NCBI RefSeq assembly: GCF_003387575.1
Contig: NZ_QUAB01000015.1
Location: 77,365 to 141,364, forward strand
DNA length: 64,000 bases
Source: Microbacterium bovistercoris
Lineage (GTDB): Bacteria > Actinomycetota > Actinomycetes > Actinomycetales > Microbacteriaceae
Reading direction: 5' to 3'
Positions 9,133-19,351 of the stretch are shown in pieces. The notes below the pieces were generated by a model. That model ran no database searches. It had not been told where the DNA came from and saw nothing but the letters and a program-made list of their open reading frames with translations. The translations under genes and the position numbers were made by a program. The first letter of the stretch is position 1; each line of letters opens with the position of its first letter.

Positions 9133-9447
9133 CTACGACGCCCAGCCCAGCATCCGCAGCACCGCGGCGACGAGTGCGGCGGCGACCACGACGACAAGGA
9201 ACGACTGGCGCAGCCACAGCAGTCCGGCCGCGACGAGCACGGCCGGCACCCGCGCATCCACGACGACCGCCTGGCCTGCGCCCAGCGTCTGCACCGCGAC
9301 CAGCGCCGCCAGCAGGGCGACCGTCAGCAGATCCGAGATCCGCGCGGGGCGCGGCGCCTCCATCACCTTCGCGGGGATGAGGTAGCCGAAGGCCTTCAGT
9401 GCGACGCAGATGCAGGCCGCGAGCAGCACGGCGCTCCACACGCTCAT
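9133..9447 (-). CDS. azlD: AzlD-type branched-chain amino acid exporter subunit
   Basis: This 104-residue protein has four hydrophobic helices and the AzlD pattern: KAFGYLIPAKVMEAPR near residue 18-33 and a Val/Ala-rich C-terminal half. AzlC and AzlD together form a membrane exporter for branched-chain amino acids or analogues (the BrnFE type). The start overlaps the azlC stop by four bases (ATGA), so the two are coupled and probably made in equal amounts. Confidence 0.85.
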   Translation of the reverse strand: MSVWSAVLLAACICVALKAFGYLIPAKVMEAPRPARISDLLTVALLAALVAVQTLGAGQAVVVDARVPAVLVAAGLLWLRQSFLVVVVAAALVAAVLRMLGWAS

Positions 9448-10172
9448 GATGCGACCTCCACTGCGGGGCGCTCGTCCCGGCCGAGCCAGTTGAACCAGCC
9501 CACGACGATCGCCACGACCGCAGCCACCAGCACCGGCAGGCCGGGCATCAGCACCGGCGTGAGCGCAGCGGCCACCACGGCGGCCGCCGCGCCGACGACG
9601 ACGGCCTGGCGCTGCTTGAGCCGAGGCCAGAGCAGGGCGAGGAACGCGGCGGCCGCGGCGGCATCCAGTCCCCAGACCCTGGGGTCGCCCAGCACGTCAC
9701 CGAGCAGCGCCCCGACGAGGGTCGTCGCATTCCACCCCAGGTAGATGCCGAGCCCCGTCACCCAGAACCCGAGCCGCGCCAGCCGCGGGTCGTCCTGGGA
9801 GATCGCGACCGCGGTGGACTCGTCGATCGTGAACTGCGCGGCCGCGGCCCGGCGCAGGAACCCGGAGCCGATGATGGGCGACATCCGCATGCCGTAGGCG
9901 ACGTTGCGCACACCGAGCAGACCTGCCGAGGCGATCGCGGCCGGCAGCGCGGCTACGCCCCCCGAGGCGAAGACGCCGATGAACGCGAACTGCGAGCCGC
10001 CGGTGAACATCACCAGGCTCAGCACACAGGCCTGCCAGACGTCGAGACCGGCGGCGACGGCGAGCGCGCCGAAGGAGATGCCGTAGGCGCTGGTCGCGAT
10101 GGCGACGCCCAGGGCCTCCCGCCACACCACGGCGGATCCCTCGCGGACGGTTGTTCGATCTGTCGAACGCAT
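9444..10172 (-). CDS. azlC: AzlC-type branched-chain amino acid exporter subunit
   Basis: This protein (242 aa from the ATG at 10170-10172; an ATG three codons upstream is possible) is the large subunit of the AzlCD exporter. It shows GISFGALAVAAGL, VMFTGGSQFAFIGVFASGG and LGVRNVAYGMRMSP, typical of the family, over several membrane helices. It is divergent from an XRE-cupin gene across 65 bp that contain palindromes, which suggests that this regulator controls it. The promoter has TTGACG, 17 bases, CAGAAT, and then only 7 bases before the ATG. Confidence 0.88.
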   Translation of the reverse strand: MRSTDRTTVREGSAVVWREALGVAIATSAYGISFGALAVAAGLDVWQACVLSLVMFTGGSQFAFIGVFASGGVAALPAAIASAGLLGVRNVAYGMRMSPIIGSGFLRRAAAAQFTIDESTAVAISQDDPRLARLGFWVTGLGIYLGWNATTLVGALLGDVLGDPRVWGLDAAAAAAFLALLWPRLKQRQAVVVGAAAAVVAAALTPVLMPGLPVLVAAVVAIVVGWFNWLGRDERPAVEVAS

Positions 10173-10222
10173 GGACAACATTCTGAACACACGGCGATCG
10201 ATCGTCAAGTCGAACGATCGTT
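10151..10222. promoter_or_regulatory. Candidate operators in the azlC/XRE divergent region
   Basis: Two inverted repeats flank the azlCD promoter: GTTCGA-N4-TCGAAC at 10151-10166, inside the first codons of azlC, and the perfect palindrome AACGATCGTT at 10213-10222, beside the XRE -10 box. Their placement suits control of both genes by the XRE protein. Confidence 0.45.
10180..10208 (-). promoter_or_regulatory. azlCD promoter
   Basis: On the minus strand TTGACG (10203-10208) and CAGAAT (10180-10185) are separated by 17 bases. The ATG of azlC follows after 7 bases, so the transcript is leaderless. Confidence 0.65.
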
Positions 10223-10225
10223 TGC

Positions 10226-10231
10226 GATACT
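10226..10231 (+). promoter_or_regulatory. -10 box of the XRE-cupin gene (leaderless)
   Basis: GATACT is followed by 6 bases and the ATG at 10238. Confidence 0.5.
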
Positions 10232-10237
10232 GAACAC

Positions 10238-10786
10238 ATGGATGATCTGCGCGAACGCATCGCCCGGGCCCTGCGCCGTGAGCGCGAGGCATCCGGAATC
10301 TCGGTGTCCGAACTGGCGCGCCGCGCCGGGATCTCGAAGGCGACGGTGTCGCAACTGGAGAGCGGCGCGGGCAACCCCAGCGTCGAGACGCTCTGGGCAC
10401 TCGGCGACGCCCTCGGCATCCCGTTCGCCACGCTCGTCGAGGAGCGCACGAGCGCCCCACGACTGATCCGCGCAGACGAGCACGCCGGCGTCCCCTCCGC
10501 CGCCGCGCCCTACGTCGCGACGCTGCTGTCGGCGTGCCCGCCGGGCGCCCGCCGCGACATCTACATCATCCAGGCCGAACCGGGCGAGCCCCGCCGTTCA
10601 CTCCCCCACCACCAGGGCACCACCGAGCACGTCGTGCTGCTGAGCGGGTCGGCCCGCCTCGGCCCTGCGGATGCGCCGGAGCTGCTGCATCCGGGCGACT
10701 ACCTCTCCTACGCGGGCGACGCCGCGCACGTGTTCGAGGCGCTCGAGCCCGGAACCAGCGCGGTCCTGCTCAGCGAGCTTCGCTGA
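10238..10786 (+). CDS. XRE-family regulator with C-terminal cupin domain
   Basis: The 182-residue protein has an N-terminal helix-turn-helix (about 1-62; ISVSELARRAGISKATVSQLE is the recognition region) and a C-terminal cupin fold (about 110-180; HHQGTTEHVVLLSG and HPGDYLSYAGDAAHVFEAL). Such regulators sense small ligands in the cupin and often control the exporter or enzyme beside them. It is divergent from azlCD, so control of amino acid export is a reasonable inference. The start follows a leaderless -10 box. The stop codon lies inside a terminator hairpin. Confidence 0.88.
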   Translation: MDDLRERIARALRREREASGISVSELARRAGISKATVSQLESGAGNPSVETLWALGDALGIPFATLVEERTSAPRLIRADEHAGVPSAAAPYVATLLSACPPGARRDIYIIQAEPGEPRRSLPHHQGTTEHVVLLSGSARLGPADAPELLHPGDYLSYAGDAAHVFEALEPGTSAVLLSELR

Positions 10787-10795
10787 GCAGGACCG
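10761..10795. terminator. Bidirectional hairpin terminator
   Basis: A 16-bp perfect stem (10761-10776 with 10780-10795) with a 3-base loop contains the XRE stop codon. It lies 14 bases past the convergent lysozyme-like gene. Confidence 0.75.
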
Positions 10796-10808
10796 TCGTG
10801 GGCGTGGA

Positions 10809-11741
10809 TCAGTACCAGTTCACGGCCTGTGAGTGACCCCATGCGCTGCACGGCGTGCCGTACGCGCGCTTGATGTAGTCCAGGCCCCACGAGATCTGCG
10901 TGGCGGCGTTGGTGCGCCAATCGCTGCCGGCCGACGCCATCTTGCTGCCGGGCAGCGACTGCGGGATGCCGGTGGCGCCGCCGTTGGGGTTGTACGCCTT
11001 GTAGTTCCAGCCGGACTCCTTGGTCCACAGCGAGGAGAGGCAGGAGAACTGATCGCCGCCCCAGCCGTAGCGGCTGGACATCATGGCCCGAGCCGTGGCC
11101 TTCGCCCCCTCGGGCGTGTTGCTGCGCGCCAGCGCCGCGGCGGCCGCGGCGGCCTTCTTGCGGGCTTCAGCCGCCTTCTTGGCCGCGGCGTCCGCAGCGG
11201 CCTTCTTCTGCTTGGCGACCTCGAGGGCCTTGCGCAGCTCAGCCGTCTCGGCGACCGTCTGCTCGGTCTGGACGGCGACAGCCTTGGTGCCCAGCATGAG
11301 TTGCACGGTCGATGCGGGTCGCGTGCCCGCGAGCCCGTCGAGGTCCGACAGCAGTTCGCTGGTGTCGACCGCGGTCGTCCCGTTCGGGTCGAGGGGAAGG
11401 CGCGCCACCGCGACCTCGAGGGTCGCGGCCTGGGCGTCCCTGACGGCGGCCTGAGCGTCGCGGAGCGTGTCCACGGCCTCGGTGCGGATGGTGACGCCGG
11501 TGGTGCCGGCGGAAGCCGTCGTATCCGGAGCGTCGCTCGCGAGCGTGGCGACCGTGACCACGTGCGCGTCACCGGCCTCCGCCGCGACAGCAGCGGATGC
11601 CGTACCCGCAGTGATCGCGACCGTCAGGATCGCGCCCAGCGCGACGCCGAGGATCAGCGGCTGCCGCGAGGTGACATCGGCATGCGCGCGGGCCATCGCT
11701 GAGGCGCGTCCGGACGCACGGGTCTGAGGATTGTGAAGCAT
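10809..11741 (-). CDS. Secreted lysozyme-like (transglycosylase/aggregation-promoting-factor type) cell-wall protein
   Basis: The 310-residue protein has a hydrophobic export segment (about 28-55, ending near ASAAVAAEA), a middle region and a long Ala/Lys/Glu coiled coil (about 170-205). The C-terminal domain of about 85 residues carries WTKESGWNYKAYNPNGGATGIPQSLPG and WGLDYIKRAYGTPCSAW. The ExSGW and GATGIPQ parts mark the SLT/aggregation-promoting-factor lysozyme-like fold, so it probably acts on peptidoglycan outside the cell. There is no clear ribosome site before ATG 11741; ATG 11696 is an alternative. The upstream leader is structured. Confidence 0.8.
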   Translation of the reverse strand: MLHNPQTRASGRASAMARAHADVTSRQPLILGVALGAILTVAITAGTASAAVAAEAGDAHVVTVATLASDAPDTTASAGTTGVTIRTEAVDTLRDAQAAVRDAQAATLEVAVARLPLDPNGTTAVDTSELLSDLDGLAGTRPASTVQLMLGTKAVAVQTEQTVAETAELRKALEVAKQKKAAADAAAKKAAEARKKAAAAAAALARSNTPEGAKATARAMMSSRYGWGGDQFSCLSSLWTKESGWNYKAYNPNGGATGIPQSLPGSKMASAGSDWRTNAATQISWGLDYIKRAYGTPCSAWGHSQAVNWY

Positions 11742-11750
11742 GAGGGGGTT

Positions 11751-11875
11751 CGACTTTCGGGTCGTCGTCGGCCCGGACCCGCACAGGGTTGCTCATCGGG
11801 AGCGGCTTCCCGGGCACGGGGGTCGAGTCTGGTATACCCACCTGGACGTTCCATGCCTGCTTCCCGGGAAAGTCG
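11751..11875 (-). ncRNA. Structured 5' leader, candidate riboswitch
   Basis: CGACTTTC at 11751-11758 is a perfect complement of GAAAGTCG at 11868-11875, closing a 125-base domain just before the start of the lysozyme-like gene. Inside are two copies of GCTTCCCGGG, self-complementary in part, and other short stems. In actinobacteria cell-wall lytic genes are often controlled by c-di-AMP (ydaO-type) leaders, but the standard ydaO core was not recognised here. It may be a divergent or different RNA element. Confidence 0.4.
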
Positions 11876-11940
11876 GCGTCAAGCTCTCGGGAATGTATGT
11901 TATGCGATCGTGATCTGCTGACCGAGAATCTCCTCCGAGC

Positions 11941-11978
11941 ACGACGAAGGCCCCGGTCGGAACCGGGGCCTTCGTCGT
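11941..11978. terminator. Strong hairpin terminator of typA
   Basis: A 17-bp perfect stem (11941-11957 with 11962-11978) with a CGGA loop lies 10 bases past the typA stop. Confidence 0.85.
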
Positions 11979-11988
11979 GCAACAGGTG

Positions 11989-13902
<1,914 letters not shown>

Positions 13903-13985
13903 GAAGGTGTCCTAAACAGATGGGAGAAACGCCGGGAAGCCGACGTTCCAGAATAGCAAACGCCCCTGGACACACCCCGAACGCG

Positions 13986-13991
13986 TACCGT
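13986..13991 (+). promoter_or_regulatory. -10 box of the CPBP protease gene (leaderless)
   Basis: TACCGT followed by 6 bases and GTG 13998. This box decides the start. Confidence 0.55.
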
Positions 13992-13997
13992 AGGGGC

Positions 13998-14798
13998 GTG
14001 ATCACCGCCCCGATGCCTCCCGCGCGAACGAAACGGGACGAAGGGCGCTCCCGCCTGTGGTGGGAGATCGCGATCGTCCTCGCGCTCGGCCTGGGTCAGT
14101 CGGCCGTGTACTCGATCGTCCAACTGGCGTACAGACTCACCGACTCGACTCCCCTCGCCGACCAGACGGCGACCCTGAACCCCTCGCGCAGCGACAGGGA
14201 GGTCTTCGATCTCATCTACCAGCTGCTCGGGATCGGCTTCGCGGTGGTGCCGGTGCTGCTGGTCTGCTTCCTGCTCTGGCAGGATCGCTCCCCGCATCTG
14301 GGGCGCCTCGGTCTGGACGGCACGCGCATCGCGGGCGACATCGGCCGCGGCGTCCTGCTCGTGCTGGCGATCGGCATCCCGGGAATCGGACTGTACCTCG
14401 CGGGCCGCGCGCTCGGCTGGTTCGTCGCCGTCGACCCGGGTGGCCTGGCGACGTACTGGTGGACCGTACCCGTACTGCTGCTGTCCGCAGCGCGAGCAGC
14501 GGTCCAGGAGGAGTTCGTGGTGCTCGGCTACCTGTTCGCCCGGCTGCGCGACCTGGGCTGGGGCACCTGGTCGATCATCATCGCCACGAGCATCCTGAGG
14601 GCGAGCTACCACCTGTATCAGGGACCCGGCGCCTTCGTCGGGAACCTGGCGATGGGGCTGCTGTTCGGATGGCTCTTCTCGCGATCCGGCCGGCTGATGC
14701 CGTTCCTCGTCGCGCACTTCCTCATCGACGCGACGGCATTCGTGGGCTACCCGTGGGCCGCGGCGATGTGGCCGGCCCTGTTCGGTCTGCCCGGCTGA
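13998..14798 (+). CDS. CPBP-family intramembrane glutamic endopeptidase
   Basis: The protein (266 aa) has about seven or eight membrane helices and the three CPBP/Abi motifs: EEFVVLGYLFARL (paired Glu), RASYHLYQG with the first His, and FLVAHFLIDA with the second His. This is the CAAX-protease and bacteriocin-processing-like family, cutting substrates inside the membrane; its substrate is unknown. GTG 13998 is preferred over the longer frame from 13920 because a TACCGT box sits exactly six bases upstream. The stop lies within a hairpin. Confidence 0.85.
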   Translation: MITAPMPPARTKRDEGRSRLWWEIAIVLALGLGQSAVYSIVQLAYRLTDSTPLADQTATLNPSRSDREVFDLIYQLLGIGFAVVPVLLVCFLLWQDRSPHLGRLGLDGTRIAGDIGRGVLLVLAIGIPGIGLYLAGRALGWFVAVDPGGLATYWWTVPVLLLSAARAAVQEEFVVLGYLFARLRDLGWGTWSIIIATSILRASYHLYQGPGAFVGNLAMGLLFGWLFSRSGRLMPFLVAHFLIDATAFVGYPWAAAMWPALFGLPG

Positions 14799-14811
14799 TA
14801 CCGGGCAGACC
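14784..14811. terminator. Bidirectional hairpin terminator
   Basis: An 11-bp perfect stem (14784-14794 with 14801-14811) includes the stop of the CPBP gene and faces the convergent zinc-ribbon gene. Confidence 0.65.
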
Positions 14812-14821
14812 GCTCGCAAGT

Positions 14822-15121
14822 TCAGTCGAACAGGTCGCTCAGCCAGCTCTCCTTCTTGCGCCGACGCCCGTAGTCGTCGTCTCGCCGGCCGTACTGCTGA
14901 CCGTAAGGCTGCTGGTCGTAGCGCGGGGCATCGTAACCGGGCTGCGGCCGCGACGGCTCCGGCTGGTAAGCGGGAGGCTGCGGCACGGACATCGACCGCT
15001 CGATGATCTTGTCGAGCTCACCACGGTCGAGCCACACTCCACGGCACTGCGGGCAGTAGTCGATCTCGATGCCGCTGCGCTCGCTCATCACAAGGGTCGT
15101 ACCATCTGCGGGACATTGCAT
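14822..15121 (-). CDS. TFIIB-type zinc-ribbon protein
   Basis: The 99-residue protein starts MQCPADGTTLVMSERSGIEI and continues DYCPQCRGVWLDRGELDKI, i.e. one short CP and one CPxC pair, the pattern of the zf-TFIIB (YjlC-like) zinc-finger family. The rest is a disordered Pro/Gln/Tyr/Arg region with a basic RRRKK patch and an acidic LSDLFD end. These proteins are of unknown role. ATG 15119-15121 is chosen; an upstream TTG would add only MGGG. Confidence 0.8.
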   Translation of the reverse strand: MQCPADGTTLVMSERSGIEIDYCPQCRGVWLDRGELDKIIERSMSVPQPPAYQPEPSRPQPGYDAPRYDQQPYGQQYGRRDDDYGRRRKKESWLSDLFD

Positions 15122-15155
15122 GCCCCCACCCAACCAGCCGGTCCTATGAAACGGC

Positions 15156-15716
15156 TCAGCGGGTGATCATCACCGCGGCGAACGCCCACAGCACGAGGAC
15201 GAGGAGGGCACCGAGCGCCACCCAGTCCCAGGTCCGCCGGATCGGCGCCTCCGCATCGGCGCCTGCGGCATCCTGCCGATCCTGGATCTCGCCCAGGATC
15301 CGGACGCCGTTCGGCACCGCAGCGGATCGGTCCTCGCCGTCCGGCCCGACACGACGGCGAGCGCGGGAACGTGCCGGCCCGGCCATCGCCGTCACGCGGC
15401 GGCCGTCATCCAGCAGGAACTCGAGCTGCCAGCGGAAGTCCGCCTCACGCAGCCGCCGCCATCCGAAGCTCGTCCGGCGGAGCATGTTCTGCACGACCGC
15501 GCCGGCGTCGTCGATGCGCAGCGTCGACGCAGCCGTCAAGACGTAGAGTCCCCACAGGATCAGCAGCGGCCAGGGCGCCAGGAGCAGCATCTGCCCCCAG
15601 CCGCCCTTGGCCACCGCGTCTCCGAGCAGGAACAGCACGAGCGCGGCTCCCAGGGCGACACCGACGATGCCGCCCCAGGCGCGGAACGTGCGTACCGAAG
15701 GCTGCTCGTCGGTCAC
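15156..15716 (-). CDS. PH-like domain membrane protein
   Basis: The 186-residue protein has a pair of membrane helices near the start (about 13-33 and 42-61), then LRIDDAGAVVQNMLRRTSFGWRRL, typical of bacterial PH-like (bPH) domains, and a last helix near 168-184. It starts at GTG 15714-15716, sharing GTGA with the stop of the ABC ATPase gene, so it is the last gene of the peptide-transporter operon. The function is unknown, and a role in transport is not implied. Confidence 0.65.
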   Translation of the reverse strand: MTDEQPSVRTFRAWGGIVGVALGAALVLFLLGDAVAKGGWGQMLLLAPWPLLILWGLYVLTAASTLRIDDAGAVVQNMLRRTSFGWRRLREADFRWQLEFLLDDGRRVTAMAGPARSRARRRVGPDGEDRSAAVPNGVRILGEIQDRQDAAGADAEAPIRRTWDWVALGALLVLVLWAFAAVMITR

Positions 15717-17392
15717 TTCCCTCCCAGAGGGATGGATGCGCCGGGGATCGCCTGCAGCAGACGATCCGTGTACTCCTGCTGCGGGTTCGAGAAGATCTCG
15801 TCGACCGTGCCCTGCTCGACCACCCTGCCCTTCTCCATCACGCAGACCAGGTCGCTGGACACGCGGACCACCGCCAGGTCGTGGGTGATGAAGAGGTAGG
15901 TGAGGTCCAGTTCGCTCTGCAGCTCGGCGAGCAGCTGCAGGATCTGGTCCTGCACGAGCACGTCGAGGGCGGACACCGCCTCATCGAGCACGACGATGTC
16001 GGGCTTGAGCGCCAGCGCACGCGCGATGGCGACGCGCTGGCGCTGACCGCCGGAGAGCTCGTTCGGGTACCGGGACGCCAGCGAACGCGGCAGCGAGACC
16101 TGGTCGAGCAGCTCGTTGGCCCGCGCGCGCCGCGCCGCGGAGTCACCCACGCCGTGGATGCTCAGCGGCTCGGTGATCGTGTTGCCGATGTTGCGCAGCG
16201 GATCGAGCGACCCGTACGGGTCCTGGAACACCGGCTGCATGCGCCGCCGGAGTCGGAACGCCTGCGCGTTCGACAGCTTCGAGATGTCCTCGCCGTCGAT
16301 CTCGATCGCTCCGGCCGTGGGCTCTTCGAGCTTGAGGACCATCTTCGCGACGGTCGACTTGCCCGAGCCCGACTCCCCCACCAGAGCGAGGGTCTTGCCG
16401 CGCGGGATGTCGAAGCTCACGTCGTCGACGGCACGGAACGGGATACTCCGGAAGCCGCCCTGACGGATCTTGTAATCCTTCACGAGGCCGCTCACGCGCA
16501 CCGTCGGAGGGATGTCCGCCAGGTCGTCGAACGTCTCGATGCCGCGGTCCTCGACAACGGCCTGGATGCGCTGCGAGGCGATGCTGGGCGCTGCGGCGAC
16601 CAGCCGCTGGGTGTACGGATGCTGCGGATCCTCGAGGATCTTCCGGCTCGGACCGGCCTCGACGATGTTCCCGTTGTTCATCACGATGATCTTCTCCGCG
16701 CGCTCGGCCGCGAGGCCGAGATCGTGGGTGATCAGCAGCACCGACGTGCCCTGCTCGCGGGTGAGCTTGGCCATGTGATCGAGGATCACGCGCTGCACCG
16801 TGACATCCAGTGCTGAGGTCGGCTCGTCCGCGATCAGCAGCTTCGGATCGGCCGCGAGGCCGATGCCGATCAGGGCACGCTGCCGCATACCGCCGGAGAA
16901 CTGGTGCGGGTACTGGTGCAGCCGCTTGTCGGCGTCGGCCAGGCCAGCCTGGCGCAGCACCTCGATCGCGCGATCCTTCACGGCCGCGCGGCCCTGTGCG
17001 ATGCCGTTCGCCCGGATGGCCTCCTTCACCTGGAAGCCGATGCTCCACACCGGGTTGAGGTTCGACATCGGGTCCTGCGGCACGAAGCCGATGTCGCGGC
17101 CGCGCACGGACTCCATCGAGGTGCGGTTCAGCTTCGTCAGCTCGCGCCCGTCGAGCGTGATCGACCCGCCGGTGATCTCGCCGGTGCCGGGGAGCAGGTT
17201 GACGATCGCGGTCGCGGTCGTCGACTTGCCCGAGCCGGACTCGCCGACGATCGCCACGGTCTCACCGGGCATGACGTCGAAGCTGACGCCGTGCAGCACT
17301 TCGCGCATGCCCTCCTGGGTTCGGAAGGCCACCTTGAGGTCGCGGATGCTGAGCAGCGGTACCTGCGCGTCGGTCGGTTCGAATGCGCTCAT
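15713..17392 (-). CDS. Oligopeptide ABC transporter, fused double ATPase
   Basis: The 559-residue protein is a DppD-DppF type fusion that powers peptide uptake at the membrane. Both halves are complete: GESGSGKST twice (about 43-51 and 325-333), signatures FSGGMRQRAL and LSGGQRQRVA, Walker B LLIADEPTSALD and IVVLDEAVSALD, and the oligopeptide C-terminal segment HPYTQRL in the first half. In the second half the Walker B Glu is kept but the following Pro-Thr is Ala-Val. The ATG at 17390-17392 overlaps the permease stop (ATGA). Confidence 0.92.
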   Translation of the reverse strand: MSAFEPTDAQVPLLSIRDLKVAFRTQEGMREVLHGVSFDVMPGETVAIVGESGSGKSTTATAIVNLLPGTGEITGGSITLDGRELTKLNRTSMESVRGRDIGFVPQDPMSNLNPVWSIGFQVKEAIRANGIAQGRAAVKDRAIEVLRQAGLADADKRLHQYPHQFSGGMRQRALIGIGLAADPKLLIADEPTSALDVTVQRVILDHMAKLTREQGTSVLLITHDLGLAAERAEKIIVMNNGNIVEAGPSRKILEDPQHPYTQRLVAAAPSIASQRIQAVVEDRGIETFDDLADIPPTVRVSGLVKDYKIRQGGFRSIPFRAVDDVSFDIPRGKTLALVGESGSGKSTVAKMVLKLEEPTAGAIEIDGEDISKLSNAQAFRLRRRMQPVFQDPYGSLDPLRNIGNTITEPLSIHGVGDSAARRARANELLDQVSLPRSLASRYPNELSGGQRQRVAIARALALKPDIVVLDEAVSALDVLVQDQILQLLAELQSELDLTYLFITHDLAVVRVSSDLVCVMEKGRVVEQGTVDEIFSNPQQEYTDRLLQAIPGASIPLGGK

Positions 17393-18333
17393 CGACGTGC
17401 CCTCGCCTTCGGGTCGAGGGCGTCTCGGATGAGCTCGCCCAGGGTCACGAACGCGAGCACGGCGAGCGTGAGCGCGATCGACGGATAGATGAGCGCCATC
17501 GGGGCGACGCGCAGCGACGACTGCGCCTTGCTGATGTCGTTGCCCCAGGACATGGTCTCGCTGTCGAGGCCGACGCCGAGGAACGACAGGGTCGCCTCGG
17601 CCACGATCGAGGCAGCGAGGCTCAGGGTCATGATGACCAGGAGCGGCGCGAGCGCGTTCGAGATGACGTGTCCGATGAGCGTTCCGAACTGCGACCGCCC
17701 CAGCGCCCGCGAAGCGACCACGAAGTCGGACTGCCGCACTCTGAGCACCTCGGCGCGCACGACGCGCGCCGTCGATGCCCAGGCGAAACCACCGATCGCG
17801 AGCGCGAGCACCCACACCGAGCGGTACTGCGAGAACACCGTCATGACGACGACGGCGGCCAGGATGTAGGGGATCGCGAAGAAGATGTCGCCTACGCGGG
17901 AGAGCACCGAGTCGAGCCAGCCGCCGTAGAAACCGGCGAGGGCCCCCATGATCAGGCCGAGCACCGACGAGATCAGGGTGGCGATCAGGCCGACCGAGAG
18001 CGACGTGCGCGCGCCCCACACGATGCGGGCGTAGATGTCGCAGCCCTGGAACGTGTACCCCAGCGGGTGTCCGGGTTCCGGGCCCCCGTTGCTGTTGGAC
18101 AGCTGGCAATCGCTGTTCGGCGGCACGGTCGTGAACAGCGTCGGCCAGAGTGCCATGATCAGGAAGAACACGGCGAGTGCGACCGAGAACCAGAACAGCG
18201 GGCGGCCCCGCAGGTCGGCCCAGGCGTCGCGCCACAGGTTCCGCGGCTTCTCGGCCACCTTCACGGCGTCGACGGCGATGGTCTCCGTCTCGACGGGGGC
18301 GACGTAGTGCGTCGGGGTTGTCGGGTCATGCAT
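17389..18333 (-). CDS. Oligopeptide ABC transporter permease (DppC-like)
   Basis: The 314-residue permease has an N-terminal OppC-type helix (about 47-68), a loop with paired Cys (NSDCQLSN and FQGCDIY), then five helices. The EAA-type loop reads VVASRALGRSQFGTLIGHVISN. It forms the channel with the DppB-like partner. It overlaps its neighbours by a few bases on both sides, so it is part of a tight operon. Confidence 0.9.
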   Translation of the reverse strand: MHDPTTPTHYVAPVETETIAVDAVKVAEKPRNLWRDAWADLRGRPLFWFSVALAVFFLIMALWPTLFTTVPPNSDCQLSNSNGGPEPGHPLGYTFQGCDIYARIVWGARTSLSVGLIATLISSVLGLIMGALAGFYGGWLDSVLSRVGDIFFAIPYILAAVVVMTVFSQYRSVWVLALAIGGFAWASTARVVRAEVLRVRQSDFVVASRALGRSQFGTLIGHVISNALAPLLVIMTLSLAASIVAEATLSFLGVGLDSETMSWGNDISKAQSSLRVAPMALIYPSIALTLAVLAFVTLGELIRDALDPKARARR

Positions 18334-19252
18334 AGCGGATCCTTGGGTCGAGCAGACCGTACAGAAGGTCGATGACGAGGTTGACCAGGACGTAGAGGAT
18401 CACGAACACGGTGACGAACGACACCACTGTCGGACCCTCACCGCGGATCGCCGCCTGGTACAGCACGTTGCCGACGCCCGGCACGTTGAAGATGCCCTCG
18501 GTGACGGTCGCGCCGACCAGCAGCACGCCGAAGTTGGTTGCCGAGTTCGTGATCACCGGGATCAGCGAGTTGCGCAGCACGTGCACGGGGATCACGCGGT
18601 TGCGGGAGAGGCCCTTGCTGTACGCGGTGCGCACCCAGTCCTGATTGAGCGTGTCGATCACCGAGCTGCGCATCAGGCGCATGCTGACCGCGTACAGGCT
18701 GAACCCGAGCACGATCGCCGGCAGCCACAGGCCGCCCCAGTCGTTGTCCGAGCCGACCGTGGGCTTGAACCAGCCCCACTGGATGGCCAGGAAGTACTGC
18801 GCGAGGAAGGCCATCACGAAGATCGGGATGGCGATCGCGACGAGCGCCACGATCAGCATGGTGTGGTCGAAGATCTTGCCCTTGCGCAGCGCGGAGATCG
18901 TTCCGATGATGATCGCCAGCGTGAACTCGATGGCAATCGACATCACGGCGAGCCGGCCGGTGACGGGCAGCGTCTCCGCGAGCACGGCGCTCACTGCCCG
19001 CCCGGAGAAGGTGGTGCCGAAATCTCCCTGGAACACTCCCAGGATGTAGTACCAGTACTGCACCAGGAAGGGATCGTTGAGGTGGTACTGATCTCGGAGC
19101 TGCTCCACCACCTCGGGCGCGGGCGTGCGGTCGCCGAAGAGACCGAGGATCGGGTCGCCCGGCATGGCGAACACGAGGAAGTAGATGAGCAGAGTGGCAC
19201 CGAAGAAGACCGGTATCACCTGCAGAAGGCGTCTCAGGATGTAGCCGAACAT
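18326..19252 (-). CDS. Oligopeptide ABC transporter permease (DppB-like)
   Basis: The 308-residue permease starts MFGYILRRLLQVIPVFFGATLL, the canonical OppB/DppB N-terminus, and carries the EAA loop VRTAYSKGLSRNRVIPVHVLRN. It has six helices. It overlaps the DppC gene by eight bases. The 99-base gap to the binding-protein gene holds a strong hairpin, probably making this gene less expressed than the SBP. Confidence 0.92.
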   Translation of the reverse strand: MFGYILRRLLQVIPVFFGATLLIYFLVFAMPGDPILGLFGDRTPAPEVVEQLRDQYHLNDPFLVQYWYYILGVFQGDFGTTFSGRAVSAVLAETLPVTGRLAVMSIAIEFTLAIIIGTISALRKGKIFDHTMLIVALVAIAIPIFVMAFLAQYFLAIQWGWFKPTVGSDNDWGGLWLPAIVLGFSLYAVSMRLMRSSVIDTLNQDWVRTAYSKGLSRNRVIPVHVLRNSLIPVITNSATNFGVLLVGATVTEGIFNVPGVGNVLYQAAIRGEGPTVVSFVTVFVILYVLVNLVIDLLYGLLDPRIRYA

Positions 19253-19300
19253 GGGTATTCCTGTTGTCGGGTGCAGAGCAGTGCGTGACGGACACAGCCT

Positions 19301-19334
19301 GTGAGGCGGTGACGAGGGTTCGTCACCGCCTCAC
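19301..19334 (-). terminator. Intra-operon hairpin after the SBP gene
   Basis: A 15-bp perfect stem (19301-19315 with 19320-19334) with a GGGT loop lies between the SBP gene and the first permease gene. It is a typical partial terminator or 3' stabiliser giving extra binding protein. Confidence 0.7.
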
Positions 19335-19351
19335 AGTGATGGTCGTCAGAC

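Noticed and set aside
11742-11880. Standard ydaO/c-di-AMP riboswitch
   Set aside because: The expected conserved blocks near the 3' side could not be found by eye, so only a generic structured leader is claimed.
15713-18235. 840-residue form of the double ATPase
   Set aside because: The added N-terminus is out of phase over the permease genes; ATG 17392 with the ATGA overlap is the natural start.
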